A stretch of DNA of 64,000 nucleotides from Xanthobacter autotrophicus (GTDB lineage: Bacteria; Pseudomonadota; Alphaproteobacteria; Rhizobiales; Xanthobacteraceae), in the NCBI RefSeq assembly GCF_043194295.1, contig NZ_JBAFVK010000012.1; one strand, given 5' to 3'. Positions 50,204-59,278 of this stretch are shown piece after piece; the first letter of the stretch is position 1, and each line of letters begins with the position of its first letter. The notes beneath the pieces were generated by a model that saw only the letters and a program-made list of their open reading frames with translations, searched no databases and was not told where the DNA came from. A program made the translations under genes and the position numbers.

Positions 50204-50845
50204 ATGGCAGAGGCAGCGACCCGTTCCCCCACCTCCTCCGCGCCCGAACGGGGCGGGCGGGGCCATGCGCTCTCGCTGCCCAACATCCTCACCTATTCGC
50301 GCTGCGTGGCGGTGCCGCTGGTGGCGGCCTGCCTGTTCTGGTCGGATATCCTGGAAGGCGGCGCGGTGCTGCGTTGGGTGGCGCTGGCGCTCTACATCGC
50401 CGCCGCCATCACCGATTTTTTCGATGGCTACCTCGCCCGCGCGTGGTCGCAGCAGTCCGCCATTGGGCGGATGCTGGACCCGATCGCCGACAAGCTGCTG
50501 GTTTCCACCTGCCTGCTCATGCTGGCCTCCGACGGCACCATCCGCGGCTGGTCCCTGTGGGCGGCCATCGTCATCCTGTGCCGGGAGATCCTGGTGTCCG
50601 GCCTGCGCGAGTTTCTGGCCGAGCTTCGGGTTTCGGTGCCGGTGTCGCGCCTTGCCAAGTGGAAGACGACGCTCCAGCTCGTCGCCGTGGGCGTGCTCAT
50701 CACCGGGCCTGCCGGCGAGAGCGTGCTGCCGGGGGTGAACCTCGTGGGTTTGATCCTCCTGTGGGTCTCGGCCGTGCTCACGCTCTACACGGGCTATGAT
50801 TATTTCCGGGCCGGCGCCCGCCACCTGGTGGAGGACGAGCGGTGA
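50204..50845 (+). CDS. pgsA: CDP-diacylglycerol-glycerol-3-phosphate phosphatidyltransferase
   Basis: 213 residues with four to six membrane helices. The CDP-alcohol phosphotransferase motif is complete: DGYLARAWSQQSAIGRMLD followed by PIAD. It makes phosphatidylglycerol phosphate, the precursor of PG and cardiolipin. The start at 50204 has AAGAGA upstream. Its stop overlaps the moaD GTG by three bases. Confidence 0.94.
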   Translation: MAEAATRSPTSSAPERGGRGHALSLPNILTYSRCVAVPLVAACLFWSDILEGGAVLRWVALALYIAAAITDFFDGYLARAWSQQSAIGRMLDPIADKLLVSTCLLMLASDGTIRGWSLWAAIVILCREILVSGLREFLAELRVSVPVSRLAKWKTTLQLVAVGVLITGPAGESVLPGVNLVGLILLWVSAVLTLYTGYDYFRAGARHLVEDER

Positions 50846-51093
50846 AGATTCTTTATTTCGCCTGGCTGCGCGAGCGCGTCGGGCTGGCGGAGGAAGAGGT
50901 GGCGCCACCCGCCGAGGTGGCCACCGTCGCCGATCTCGCCCGCTGGCTCGCCGGACGGGACGAGGCCCACGCTTATGCCTTCGAGAATGCAGCCGTGGTG
51001 CGCGCCGCCCTCGACCGGCGCCACGTGAAGCCGGATGCCTCGCTCGCCGGGGTACGGGAAGTGGCCTTCTTTCCGCCCATGACCGGAGGCTGA
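50842..51093 (+). CDS. moaD: Molybdopterin synthase small subunit
   Basis: 83 residues, ubiquitin fold, ending in the required Gly-Gly (PPMTGG) that is thiocarboxylated to donate sulfur to molybdopterin. GTG start overlapping the pgsA stop. moaE follows three bases later. It supplies the cofactor for enzymes such as the one at 27.7-29.9 kb. Confidence 0.95.
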   Translation: MKILYFAWLRERVGLAEEEVAPPAEVATVADLARWLAGRDEAHAYAFENAAVVRAALDRRHVKPDASLAGVREVAFFPPMTGG

Positions 51094-51096
51094 GCC

Positions 51097-51570
51097 GTGT
51101 TTTCCGTCCGCATCCAGGAGGCGCCGTTCGATGCGGCCGCCGAAGCGGCGCGCCTCGCGCAGGGGCGCACCGACGTGGGCGGCATCGTGACCTTCACCGG
51201 CCTGTGCCGGGCCGATGCGGGGGCGGACGGGATGGGGCTCGCGGCGCTCACGCTGGAGCATTATCCCGGCATGGCGGAAGAGGAGATCGAGCGCCATGTG
51301 GCCGAGGCTCGCGCGCGCTGGCCGCTGCTGGGCGCCATCGTGGTGCACCGGCACGGGCGGCTGGTGCCGGGCGACCCCATCGTGTTCGTGGCCACCGCCT
51401 CGGCGCACCGGGCGGCGGCCTTCGCGGCGGCCGAATTCCTCATGGACTGGTTGAAGACCAGCGCCCCCTTCTGGAAGAAGGAGGAGCGGGCGGACGGTGC
51501 CGACGCCGGCGGATGGGTCGAGGCCAAGGCCAGCGACGACGCGGCGGCGGATCGCTGGGCGCGGGACTGA
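51097..51570 (+). CDS. moaE: Molybdopterin synthase large subunit
   Basis: 157 residues from a GTG. Catalytic subunit of molybdopterin synthase. The blocks GGIVTFTGLCR, LEHYPGMAEEEI, VHRHGRLVPGD and the C-terminal PFWKKEE with its active lysines are all present. It is transcribed with moaD. Confidence 0.95.
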   Translation: MFSVRIQEAPFDAAAEAARLAQGRTDVGGIVTFTGLCRADAGADGMGLAALTLEHYPGMAEEEIERHVAEARARWPLLGAIVVHRHGRLVPGDPIVFVATASAHRAAAFAAAEFLMDWLKTSAPFWKKEERADGADAGGWVEAKASDDAAADRWARD

Positions 51571-51763
51571 CGCGCCCAGGCATTGCCTTCATGCGAGGAA
51601 GGCGCCGTGCGCCCAACCCGATTTCTGGGCACCCCGATGGGTCGCGACTGGTGCTGGCCCTTGCGTCCCGCCGCGAGCCACGTCTATGAAACAGGGGCGC
51701 CCTACCGAAGAGCCGGCCAACGGTCCCCGCGCTGGTGAGAGAAACGATCCAGAGACGCATCCC

Positions 51764-52531
51764 ATGGATTTTCGTGTTTCGCTCGACGGTCGCTCCGCCT
51801 TGGTGACGGGCGCGTCCGGAGGTCTCGGGGCTTTTTTCGCCGAGCGTCTGGCGGCTGCCGGGGCGCGCGTGGCGGTTGCCGCGCGCCGGCGTGATGCCTG
51901 CGCCGATCTGTGCGCCCGCATCGAGGCTGCCGGCGGCACCGCTTTGCCCATCGCCCTCGACGTGAGCGATGAGGCCTCAGCCACCGCGGCGGTGGCCGAG
52001 GTGGTGGCAGCGTTCGGCGGCCTCGACATCCTCGTCAACAATGCCGGCGTCACCGGCACTACCCCGCTCCTGGACGAGACCGTCGAGGTGTGGGACCGCA
52101 TCCTCGACACCAATTTGAAGGGTGGCTTCCTGGTGGGCCGGGAAGCTGCGCGCGCCATGGCGAAGACCGGGCGCGGCGGCCGCATCGTCAATGTGGCCTC
52201 CATCCTGGGGCTGCGCATCGCCGGGCAGGTGGCGGCCTATGCCGCCTCCAAGGCGGCGCTGGTGCAGCTGACCAAGTCCATGGCGCTGGAATGGGCGCGT
52301 TATTCCATTCAGGCCAATGCCCTGTGCCCCGGCTATGTGGAAACCGACCTCAACCGCGATTTCTTCGCGAGCCCGGCGGGGCAGGCGCTGATCAAGCGCA
52401 TTCCGTCCCGCCGTCTCGGCCGCCTCGAGGATCTCGAGGGCCCGCTTCTGTTCCTGTGTTCCGACGCCGCCCGCTACGTGACCGGGACGACGCTGGTGGT
52501 CGATGGCGGCCACCTCGTCTCCTCCCTGTGA
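51764..52531 (+). CDS. Short-chain dehydrogenase/reductase
   Basis: 255 residues, classical SDR. Nucleotide motif TGASGGLG, NNAG, catalytic Ser in NVASILG and YAASK. The residues after beta 2 (AARRRD) favour NADP(H). It ends in the usual VDGGHLVSSL-type C terminus. It precedes the CoA-transferase genes by about 90 bases on the same strand; a role with beta-hydroxyacyl substrates is possible but unproven. Confidence 0.9.
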   Translation: MDFRVSLDGRSALVTGASGGLGAFFAERLAAAGARVAVAARRRDACADLCARIEAAGGTALPIALDVSDEASATAAVAEVVAAFGGLDILVNNAGVTGTTPLLDETVEVWDRILDTNLKGGFLVGREAARAMAKTGRGGRIVNVASILGLRIAGQVAAYAASKAALVQLTKSMALEWARYSIQANALCPGYVETDLNRDFFASPAGQALIKRIPSRRLGRLEDLEGPLLFLCSDAARYVTGTTLVVDGGHLVSSL

Positions 52532-52624
52532 CGGCGCGGCGGCGCGCCATTCTGCAAGGTCCCGCTTTCGCTTGAGGGGCCGGCCTCTTAAGGTCATCGA
52601 GGCGCCAGCGCCGAGGAGGAAATG

Positions 52625-53338
52625 ATGCGACACAAGGTGTACCCGGACGCGAAAAGTGCCCTGGAGGGCGTCCTCGCCGACGGCATGATGATCATGGCCG
52701 GCGGGTTCGGCCTCTGCGGCATTCCCGAGAACCTCATCGCCGCCATCCGCGACCTCGGCGCGAAGAATCTCACCTGCGTGTCGAACAATTGCGGCGTGGA
52801 CGATTTCGGCCTCGGCATCCTCCTCGCCAACGGCCAGATCAAGAAGATGCTGTCGTCCTACGTGGGCGAGAACAAGCTGTTCGAGAAGCTGTACCTCGCC
52901 GGCGACCTGGAGCTGGAATTCAACCCGCAGGGCACGCTGGCCGAGCGCATCCGCGCCGGCGGCGCGGGCATTCCCGGCTTCTACACCAAGACCGGCTACG
53001 GCACGATCATCGCCGAGGGCAAGCCCACCCGCGAGTTCAACGGCGAGCACTACGTGCTGGAGACGGGCCTTGTGGCCGACCTCTCCATCATCAAGGCGTG
53101 GAAGGCCGACAAGGAAGGCAATCTCGTCTACCGCAAGACCGCCCGGAACTTCAATCCGATGATGGCCACGGCCGGCAAGGTCACCGTTGCCGAGGTGGAG
53201 GAACTGGTGGAGATTGGCGATCTCGACCCGGATACCATCCACACACCCGGCATCTATGTGGACCGCATCGTCGTCAGCAAGGGCGCCGAGAAGCGGATCG
53301 AGAAGGTGACCACCCGCAAGCGCGAAGAGGTGAAGTGA
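52625..53338 (+). CDS. scoA: 3-oxoacid CoA-transferase subunit A
   Basis: 237 residues, family I CoA-transferase alpha subunit. It has the glycine-rich GGFGLCGIPENLI and GTLAERIRAGGAGIPGFYT blocks. It transfers CoA from succinyl-CoA to acetoacetate. Two adjacent ATGs exist (52622 and 52625); AGGAGG spacing favours the second. The scoB ATG begins one base after the stop. Confidence 0.94.
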   Translation: MRHKVYPDAKSALEGVLADGMMIMAGGFGLCGIPENLIAAIRDLGAKNLTCVSNNCGVDDFGLGILLANGQIKKMLSSYVGENKLFEKLYLAGDLELEFNPQGTLAERIRAGGAGIPGFYTKTGYGTIIAEGKPTREFNGEHYVLETGLVADLSIIKAWKADKEGNLVYRKTARNFNPMMATAGKVTVAEVEELVEIGDLDPDTIHTPGIYVDRIVVSKGAEKRIEKVTTRKREEVK

Positions 53339-53339
53339 G

Positions 53340-53984
53340 ATGGCCTGGACTCGTGACGAGATGGCGGCCCGCGCCGCCCAGCAGATCCGCGACGGCTTCT
53401 ACGTCAACCTCGGCATCGGCATCCCCACCCTGGTCGCCAACGCGCTGCCCCCGGGCATGACCGTGAGCTTCCAGAGCGAGAACGGCATGCTGGGCATCGG
53501 CCCCTTCCCCTATGAGGGCGAGGAGGATCCCGACCTCATCAACGCCGGCAAGCAGACCGTGACCGAGGTGCCGGACACCGCCTATTTCTCCTCGTCCGAT
53601 TCGTTCGCCATGATCCGCGGCGGCCACATGGACCTCTCCATTCTCGGCTCCATGCAGGTGTCCGAGACCGGCGACATCGCCAACTGGATGGTGCCCGGCA
53701 AGATGGTGAAGGGCATGGGCGGCGCCATGGATCTGGTGGCCGGCGCCAAGGAAGTGATCGTGCTCATGGAGCACGTGGAGAAGTCCGGCGCGCCCAAGCT
53801 GGTGGAAAAGTGCACTCTGCCGCTCACCGGCACCAACGTGACCGACTTCGTGATCACCGATCTTGCGGTGTTCGAGTTCACCAAGCGTGGCGGCACGCTG
53901 GTGCTGAAGGAACTGGCCCCCGGCGTAACCCTCGACGAGGTGAAGGCCAAGACGGCGGCCAAGTTCGAGGTGGGCCTCGCCTGA
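53340..53984 (+). CDS. scoB: 3-oxoacid CoA-transferase subunit B
   Basis: 214 residues, beta subunit. The catalytic glutamate that forms the CoA thioester is in QSENGMLGIGPFP. NLGIGIPTLVAN and GAMDLVAGAKEVIVLMEH are family blocks. Works with scoA in ketone-body or PHB-derived acetoacetate use. A strong terminator follows. Confidence 0.95.
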   Translation: MAWTRDEMAARAAQQIRDGFYVNLGIGIPTLVANALPPGMTVSFQSENGMLGIGPFPYEGEEDPDLINAGKQTVTEVPDTAYFSSSDSFAMIRGGHMDLSILGSMQVSETGDIANWMVPGKMVKGMGGAMDLVAGAKEVIVLMEHVEKSGAPKLVEKCTLPLTGTNVTDFVITDLAVFEFTKRGGTLVLKELAPGVTLDEVKAKTAAKFEVGLA

Positions 53985-54010
53985 GGCTTGTCCCTCAGTT
54001 CTGACGATGA

Positions 54011-54041
54011 AGGCTCCTCCGCGCTGCGGGGGAGCCTTTTT
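54011..54041 (+). terminator. Intrinsic terminator after scoB
   Basis: Stem AGGCTCC / GGAGCCT, extended by inner CGC/GCG pairs, followed by TTTTT and TCGTTT. It is 26 bases past scoB. Confidence 0.9.
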
Positions 54042-54058
54042 CGTTTCTGCCCTGATGC

Positions 54059-54907
54059 TTACGCTGCAGCTTTGGCCCGCAGTCCGTCCGGCAGGGCGAG
54101 GCTCACGTCGGCGGCATCGAGGATGCCCGGCAGGGTGGCGCCGTGGAGCACGGCATATTCCACTTCCCGCTGCTGGGTCAGGGGATCGCGCGCGGTGAGC
54201 GGATCGTCCACCCGGCCGGGATGAACCATCACCAGCCCGCCCTCCGGCACGCCCTTCAGGAAGTGGGTGAGCAGGGTCGCGAAATCGTGGTCGGCGGAAA
54301 AATCGTAGGCGCCGCCGAAGCCGCGATTGGTGGCAAGGCCAAGCTGCGCCGCATCCCGCGCGAAGCCGCTGGCGAAGGCGCCGATGAGCCGGCCCTTGGC
54401 GTCGAAGCCATGGAGCGCCGCCTTGGCCGGGGTCACGTCCCGCAGCCAGGCGCGGGGGGCATGGCGGGCGGTGGAGGCGAGCACCGCCTTGCGCACCACC
54501 GGCAGCACATGCACGTGCTGGTGGCCGTCCACATGGTCCGGCGGCCGGCCGAAGGCGTCGAGGAAGGCCTCAAACTGCGCCTCCACCTCCGCCTCCACCG
54601 CCTTGGCGTCGAGCCGTCGCGACAGGGCTGCGAGTACCACCTGGGACAGGGCAGGGAAGCAGCCGTTCGCCCCGGCCATGCCGCGGGTGAGCGGGGGAAA
54701 GGTGCCGGTGAGCGTCACATGTAGCCCGATGCTGACGTCCCGGTCCTTGGCCGCGGCCTTGAGGGTGTCGGCCTCCTCGATCAGGCCGTCGAACACGGTC
54801 ATCACCGAGGTGGCGTTGATCCGGCGGGCTGTGATCAGCCGGCGGATGGCCTCCGACACGCCGGGCGCGATGGCGTAGTCGTCGGCGCACAGCACCACGC
54901 GCTTCAT
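54059..54907 (-). CDS. ChbG/YdjC/HpnK-family carbohydrate deacetylase
   Basis: 282 residues, YdjC fold. Metal ligands are seen in CADDYAIAPGVSEAI (Asp pair), GLHVTLTG and DGHQHVHVLP. The family removes acetyl from N-acetylated sugars. Annotation as hopanoid HpnK is common, but no hpn gene is nearby. The ATG overlaps the stop of the upstream GT2 gene (ATGA), so the two proteins are made together. This resembles the Francisella FlmF2-NaxD pair, in which a YdjC-type enzyme deacetylates an undecaprenyl-phosphate amino sugar. Confidence 0.85.
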   Translation of the reverse strand: MKRVVLCADDYAIAPGVSEAIRRLITARRINATSVMTVFDGLIEEADTLKAAAKDRDVSIGLHVTLTGTFPPLTRGMAGANGCFPALSQVVLAALSRRLDAKAVEAEVEAQFEAFLDAFGRPPDHVDGHQHVHVLPVVRKAVLASTARHAPRAWLRDVTPAKAALHGFDAKGRLIGAFASGFARDAAQLGLATNRGFGGAYDFSADHDFATLLTHFLKGVPEGGLVMVHPGRVDDPLTARDPLTQQREVEYAVLHGATLPGILDAADVSLALPDGLRAKAAA

Positions 54908-55956
54908 GGCTCGGCCCTCGATGCCAGGGCCGACGGGTGGCCGGGGCCCGCGAAGGGCTGCCCGGCTATGGGCTGTCCCGTGAGGGGATGGCCAGTAGCT
55001 TCGGCCGGGGCGCGGTTGAGCACGTGGTCGGCCACGTAATAGACCGGGCGCGCCTTGATCTCGGAGAGGATGCGGGCGATGTATTCGCCCATCAGTCCCA
55101 TCACCAGCAACTGGGTGCCGCCGATCACCATCAGGCCCACCACGATGGAGGGATAGCCCGGCAGCGGGATGCCCCACACAAGGCGCTCCACCACGATCCA
55201 ACTGCCATAGAACAGGGCAAGGCCCGCCAGCACCGCGCCGAACGCGGCGGCGAGGCGCAGCGGCGCGGGCGAGAACGAGGTCAGCGCCTCCATGGAGAGG
55301 CCCAGCAGGCGCAGGAAGCTCCATGAGGTGGAGCCGTGGGCGCGCGGTGCCGGCCGATAGGGCACCGCGATCTGGCGGAAGCCGATCCAGCTCGACAGGC
55401 CCTTGAAGAAGCGGTTGCGCTCGGGCATGCGCCGCAAGGCGGCGGCGGCGCGCGGGGACAGGATGCGGAAGTCCGCCGCATCCTCCGGGATGGGGGTGGC
55501 GGCGCCGAAGTTCAGGAGTTTGTAGAAGGCGCGCACGAACAGGCGCCGGCTCGCCGCCTCGTCGGAGCGGTCAGCCTTCACCGCATAGGCCACGTCGTAG
55601 CCCTCGTCCTTCCACAGGCGCAGGAAGGTGGGGATCATCTCCGGCGGGTGCTGGCCGTCGCCGTCCATGAACATCACCGCGTCGCCGCGGGCATGGTCGA
55701 GGCCGGCCATGAGGGCCGCCTCCTTGCCGAAGTTGCGTGACAGCGCCACCACCTGGATGTCGATGCCCAGTACTGGCAGGCTTGCGGCGAGCGCCGCGCT
55801 GCCGTCGCGGCTACCGTCGTCCACATAGACGATTTCCATGGTGAGGCCACGCGCGCGCGCTTCCGCGGCGGCGGCGGCGCTCAGGTCGGCATGGAAGAAG
55901 GGTAGCCCTTCGAGCTCGTTGTAGAGCGGGACGACGATGCTGAGGTTAGGTGTCAT
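54904..55956 (-). CDS. GtrB/FlmF-like polyprenyl-phosphate glycosyltransferase
   Basis: 350 residues. An N-terminal GT2 domain (SIVVPLYNELEGLP, YVDDGSRDGS, MDGDGQHPPE) is followed by two C-terminal helices (about 240-265 and 280-305) and a Pro/Gly-rich repeat-like tail. This layout loads a sugar onto undecaprenyl phosphate at the inner membrane. The start at 55956 has CGGAAG upstream. The overlap with the ChbG-type deacetylase suggests the sugar is N-acetylated and then deacetylated. A final transferase (ArnT-like) is not in view. Confidence 0.88.
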   Translation of the reverse strand: MTPNLSIVVPLYNELEGLPFFHADLSAAAAAEARARGLTMEIVYVDDGSRDGSAALAASLPVLGIDIQVVALSRNFGKEAALMAGLDHARGDAVMFMDGDGQHPPEMIPTFLRLWKDEGYDVAYAVKADRSDEAASRRLFVRAFYKLLNFGAATPIPEDAADFRILSPRAAAALRRMPERNRFFKGLSSWIGFRQIAVPYRPAPRAHGSTSWSFLRLLGLSMEALTSFSPAPLRLAAAFGAVLAGLALFYGSWIVVERLVWGIPLPGYPSIVVGLMVIGGTQLLVMGLMGEYIARILSEIKARPVYYVADHVLNRAPAEATGHPLTGQPIAGQPFAGPGHPSALASRAEP

Positions 55957-56263
55957 GATACTTCCGCCCGGCACGCGCAAAGAATGCAAACTCATCTAGC
56001 TGCCTCCGCCCCGAAAGGGAGCAGAATTTTTTGCGGAAGACGCGGAACCCCCGCATGTCCTCCGCGTTGAATGGTCAGCGCGATCATTCCCCCCATTGAT
56101 CGTGCCATTGGCGCGGCCGTCTTCCCCCAAGGCGGCCGCGTCGTCATTTTGGCGGTCGCCCATCCGCGAAGCGGGGTCGATTGCGGGATATCAAGGCCCG
56201 AGACTTTGGGCGAGTTTAGGGTAAGGTCACGTCGTTCAAACGGCCGAACGGGGGCCTTACGTG
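55957..56263. other. Intergenic region, 307 bp
   Basis: Divergent space between the GT2 gene and the Usp gene. I see no strong hairpin, RNA or convincing promoter, and no small gene. Confidence 0.4.
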
Positions 56264-57094
56264 ATGATTCGCGACATTCTGGTCAATCTCGCCCAAGGGG
56301 TGGAGACCGATCGCGCCTGCGATTTCGCGGCGAGCCTCGCCTCAAGCTTCGGCGCCCATCTCACCGGCCTGTCGGTCGCCTACGAGATCGATGTGCCGCC
56401 CTTTTACATGGGTGCCCTTCCCACCGACTTCATCGATGCCCAGGTGCTGGAGAATCAGGCCGCCGCCGAGAAGGCGTCGGCCCGCTTCACCGCCGCCGCA
56501 AGCGCAGCGGGCGTGCCCCATGAGGTGCGCAGCCTTTCCGCGTCGCTCGGCGTCGCCGCCAACAGCTTCGCCGAGATGGCGCGGCTGTTCGACCTCACGG
56601 TGGTGGCCCAGCCCGATCCGGACCGGCCGGGCCCGGAAGAGGTGATCGCCGAGACGGTGCTGATGGAATCAGGCCGTGCGGTGCTCATCGTGCCGTACGT
56701 GCAGACCAAGCCCTTCAGCGCCGAGCGCGCCGTGGTGGCGTGGGACGGCAGCCGGCCCGCCGCCCGCGCGCTCGCCGAGGCGCTGCCGCTCCTCCACCGC
56801 AGCAAGGAGGTGGAGATCTTCCGCGTGGTCTCCCATCTGGACGAAGAGGACACGGTGGGTCCTGACGTGGTGCGCCATCTCTCCCGCCATGGCCTCAACG
56901 CCAAGGTGCGCAAGCTGCCGGTGACCTCCGGCGAGCCCATCGCGGCGGCCATCCTCAACGAGGTGGCGGACCAGGGCGCCGATTTCGTTGTGATGGGCGG
57001 CTACGGCCATTCCCGCATCCGCGAGCTGGTGCTGGGCGGCGTGACCCGCGAGATTCTCGCCACCATGACCGTGCCGGTGCTGATGGCCCATTGA
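56264..57094 (+). CDS. Tandem universal stress protein
   Basis: 276 residues with two Usp domains. The second is better conserved, ending in GGYGHSRIRELVLGGVTREIL, the ATP-binding G-2x-G-9x-G(S/T) region with Thr. The first half (NLAQGVETDRACDFAASLAS) is diverged. Cytosolic stress protein; specific partner unknown. GTG 56261 immediately precedes ATG 56264 and could be the start. Followed by a bidirectional terminator. Confidence 0.9.
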   Translation: MIRDILVNLAQGVETDRACDFAASLASSFGAHLTGLSVAYEIDVPPFYMGALPTDFIDAQVLENQAAAEKASARFTAAASAAGVPHEVRSLSASLGVAANSFAEMARLFDLTVVAQPDPDRPGPEEVIAETVLMESGRAVLIVPYVQTKPFSAERAVVAWDGSRPAARALAEALPLLHRSKEVEIFRVVSHLDEEDTVGPDVVRHLSRHGLNAKVRKLPVTSGEPIAAAILNEVADQGADFVVMGGYGHSRIRELVLGGVTREILATMTVPVLMAH

Positions 57095-57148
57095 GGCCCG
57101 GGACTTACCGGAGCTGAACGGCTTCCGTCGTCCAGCCTGCTCAAAAGC

Positions 57149-57182
57149 AAAAAAGCCCTCTTCCGGCGGAAGAGGGCTTTTT
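57149..57182. terminator. Bidirectional terminator between usp and trcR
   Basis: 15-bp stem with AAAAAGCCCTCTTCC on the left and GGAAGAGGGCTTTTT on the right, flanked by A and T runs on both sides. Serves both convergent genes. Confidence 0.93.
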
Positions 57183-57239
57183 CGTTGCGGGACCCGGGAA
57201 AAGATGTCCGGCGCCGGACGAAGGCCAGCGCCGAGACGG

Positions 57240-57941
57240 TCAATCCTCGTCGTCGTCCTCGTTTTCGTTCTTCTTCGAGCCGCCGAGCTTGGCGAACACG
57301 GTCTCCAGGTCGAGGGATTCGCGGCCCTTGGGGGCTTCATCGATCTCGTCGTGCCCGGTGGTGACGTCCGCCGGCAGCAGGGTCGCGCCACGGTCCTCGT
57401 GGGCGGTGGCGGGACGGTCCTTGGCGGCGCGCTGGACTTCGAGGTCAAGGTCGATCTGGCTGCACAGGCCAAGCGTCACCGGGTCCATGGGCGAGAGCTG
57501 GGCAGAGTTCCAGTGGGTCCGCTCCTTGATGGACTGGATGGTGGACTTGGTGGTGCCCACCAGGCGGATGATCTGGGCGTCCTTCAGCTCGGCATGATTG
57601 CGCAGCAGCCACAGGATGGCGTTGGGCCGGTCGTGGCGGCGGGAGACCGGGGTGTAGCGGGGCCCCCGCCGCTTCTTCTGCTCCGGCAGGCGCACCTTGG
57701 ATTCCAGCAGCTTGAGCCGACGGTCGGGGTTCTTCTCGGCGACGGTGATCTCGTCGCGGGAGAGCTGGCCGGTGGAGATGGGGTCGAGCCCCTTGATCCC
57801 CTGCGCCACCTCGCCGTCGGCGATGCCCTTCACCTCAAGGGGGTGAAGCTTGCAGAAATCGCCGATCTGCTCGAACGTCAGGGCGGTGTTGTCCACGAGC
57901 CAGACGGCGGTGGCCTTGGGCATCAAAGGAATGTTCGACAT
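57240..57941 (-). CDS. trcR: Cell cycle transcriptional regulator TrcR (DUF1013)
   Basis: 233 residues. The DUF1013 core runs from MPKATAVWLVDNTALTFEQI to DAQIIRLVGTTKSTIQSI, a helix-turn-helix-like segment at about 120-140. The C terminus is acidic (KKNENEDDDED). In Caulobacter and relatives TrcR is an essential RNA polymerase-associated protein. The start at 57941 has AGAGG upstream; a 37-residue upstream extension is unconserved. Confidence 0.92.
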   Translation of the reverse strand: MSNIPLMPKATAVWLVDNTALTFEQIGDFCKLHPLEVKGIADGEVAQGIKGLDPISTGQLSRDEITVAEKNPDRRLKLLESKVRLPEQKKRRGPRYTPVSRRHDRPNAILWLLRNHAELKDAQIIRLVGTTKSTIQSIKERTHWNSAQLSPMDPVTLGLCSQIDLDLEVQRAAKDRPATAHEDRGATLLPADVTTGHDEIDEAPKGRESLDLETVFAKLGGSKKNENEDDDED

Positions 57942-58267
57942 GGCGGCCTCTTGCGGCTTGTTGGTCGTCGGACGCTTCGGTCCACGGGCTTGTTCGGTCT
58001 GTGACGCCAAGGCTTGGGTATGCGCTGGCGTCGGATCTGCTGGCGTCGGCATATGCGGGTTCGCAAGGCCACCCCTCCCCTGGGGCGGACCGCGGAACTC
58101 ATCGCTTTATCCGGGATAGCGCCAACATAAGCGCGCCGGGGGCAAGTTGCAATTGCCGAGCGCGGGAGGCCGGCAAATCGGGCGGTGCGCCGCAACGGCG
58201 GCCTGAAATCGCCGGCGCGCCGTTGCGCTCCCTTGACAGGCGCGCCGCAAGACCGCCAATTCGCCCC
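57942..58267. other. Intergenic region with candidate ispH promoter, 326 bp
   Basis: A consensus TTGACA at 58233-58238 is followed 17 bases later by CCAATT, a weak -10. If used, transcription would start at or near the ispH ATG 58268. GGCGCGCC-type palindromes flank it. No RNA or ORF is supported in the rest. Confidence 0.4.
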
Positions 58268-59275
58268 ATGCCCTTGATCGAGCCCGCCATGGACCCCGCC
58301 GGAGCGCCGGATGCCGCTGCAAAGCCGCCGCTCAAGATCCTTCTTGCTGCGCCGCGTGGCTTCTGCGCCGGTGTGGTGCGGGCCATCGACGCCGTGGAAC
58401 AGGCGCTGAAGCTTTACGGCGCGCCGGTCTATGTGCGCCACGAGATCGTGCACAACAAATACGTGGTGGAAGACCTGAAGCGGAAGGGCGCCATCTTCGT
58501 GGAGGAGCTGGACGAGGTGCCGGACACCTCGGCGCCGGTCATCTTCTCCGCCCACGGCGTGCCGAAATCGGTGCCGGACGAGGCGACCTCCCGCAAGCTG
58601 TTCGCCATAGACGCCACCTGTCCGCTGGTGACCAAGGTGCACCGGGAGGCGCAGGTGCATTTCCGCAAGGGCCGGCACATCCTGCTCATCGGCCATGAGG
58701 GTCATCCCGAGGTGGTGGGCACCATCGGCCAGTTGCCGGACGGCGCCTTCACGCTGATCGAGACGGCCGAGGATGCGCGCGCCGTGACGCCGCGCGACCC
58801 GGACAACCTCGCCTATGTGACGCAGACCACCCTGTCGCTGGACGACACGGCGGAAATGATCGCTATCCTGCGCGAGCGCTTCCCGACCCTGAGCGAGCCG
58901 CACAAGGAAGATATCTGCTACGCCACCACCAACCGGCAGGAAGCGGTGAAGGCCATCGCGCCCAAGGTGGATGCGCTGGTGGTGGTGGGCGCGCCCAATT
59001 CCTCCAATTCCCAGCGGCTGCGCGAGGCGGCCGAGCGCGCCGGCTGCGCCCGCGCCGTGCTTGTGCAGCGGGCGGTGGACATCGACTGGGCGGTGTTTTC
59101 CAGCATCGCCAGCCTCGGCGTCACCGCCGGCGCCTCGGCCCCCGAGGTGCTGGTGGAAGAGATCATCGACGCCTTCGCCGAACGCTTCGCCGTGACGGTC
59201 GAGACCGTGACCTCAACGGAGGAAGATGTGTTCTTCCCTCTGCCGCGCGCCCTGCGGCCGGATGCGGCGGAGTAG
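58268..59275 (+). CDS. ispH: 4-hydroxy-3-methylbut-2-enyl diphosphate reductase
   Basis: 335 residues. Last step of the MEP isoprenoid pathway. Three cluster cysteines lie in APRGFCAGVVRAID, DATCPLVTKVH and VVGAPNSSNSQRL-adjacent GCARAV or DICYATTNRQ, of which the first two and the last are the usual [4Fe-4S] ligands. The catalytic Glu is in GHEGHPEVVG. ATG 58268 or 58289 could start it. It is first of ispH-thrB-rnhA, three bases before thrB. Confidence 0.95.
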   Translation: MPLIEPAMDPAGAPDAAAKPPLKILLAAPRGFCAGVVRAIDAVEQALKLYGAPVYVRHEIVHNKYVVEDLKRKGAIFVEELDEVPDTSAPVIFSAHGVPKSVPDEATSRKLFAIDATCPLVTKVHREAQVHFRKGRHILLIGHEGHPEVVGTIGQLPDGAFTLIETAEDARAVTPRDPDNLAYVTQTTLSLDDTAEMIAILRERFPTLSEPHKEDICYATTNRQEAVKAIAPKVDALVVVGAPNSSNSQRLREAAERAGCARAVLVQRAVDIDWAVFSSIASLGVTAGASAPEVLVEEIIDAFAERFAVTVETVTSTEEDVFFPLPRALRPDAAE

Positions 59276-59278
59276 ATC

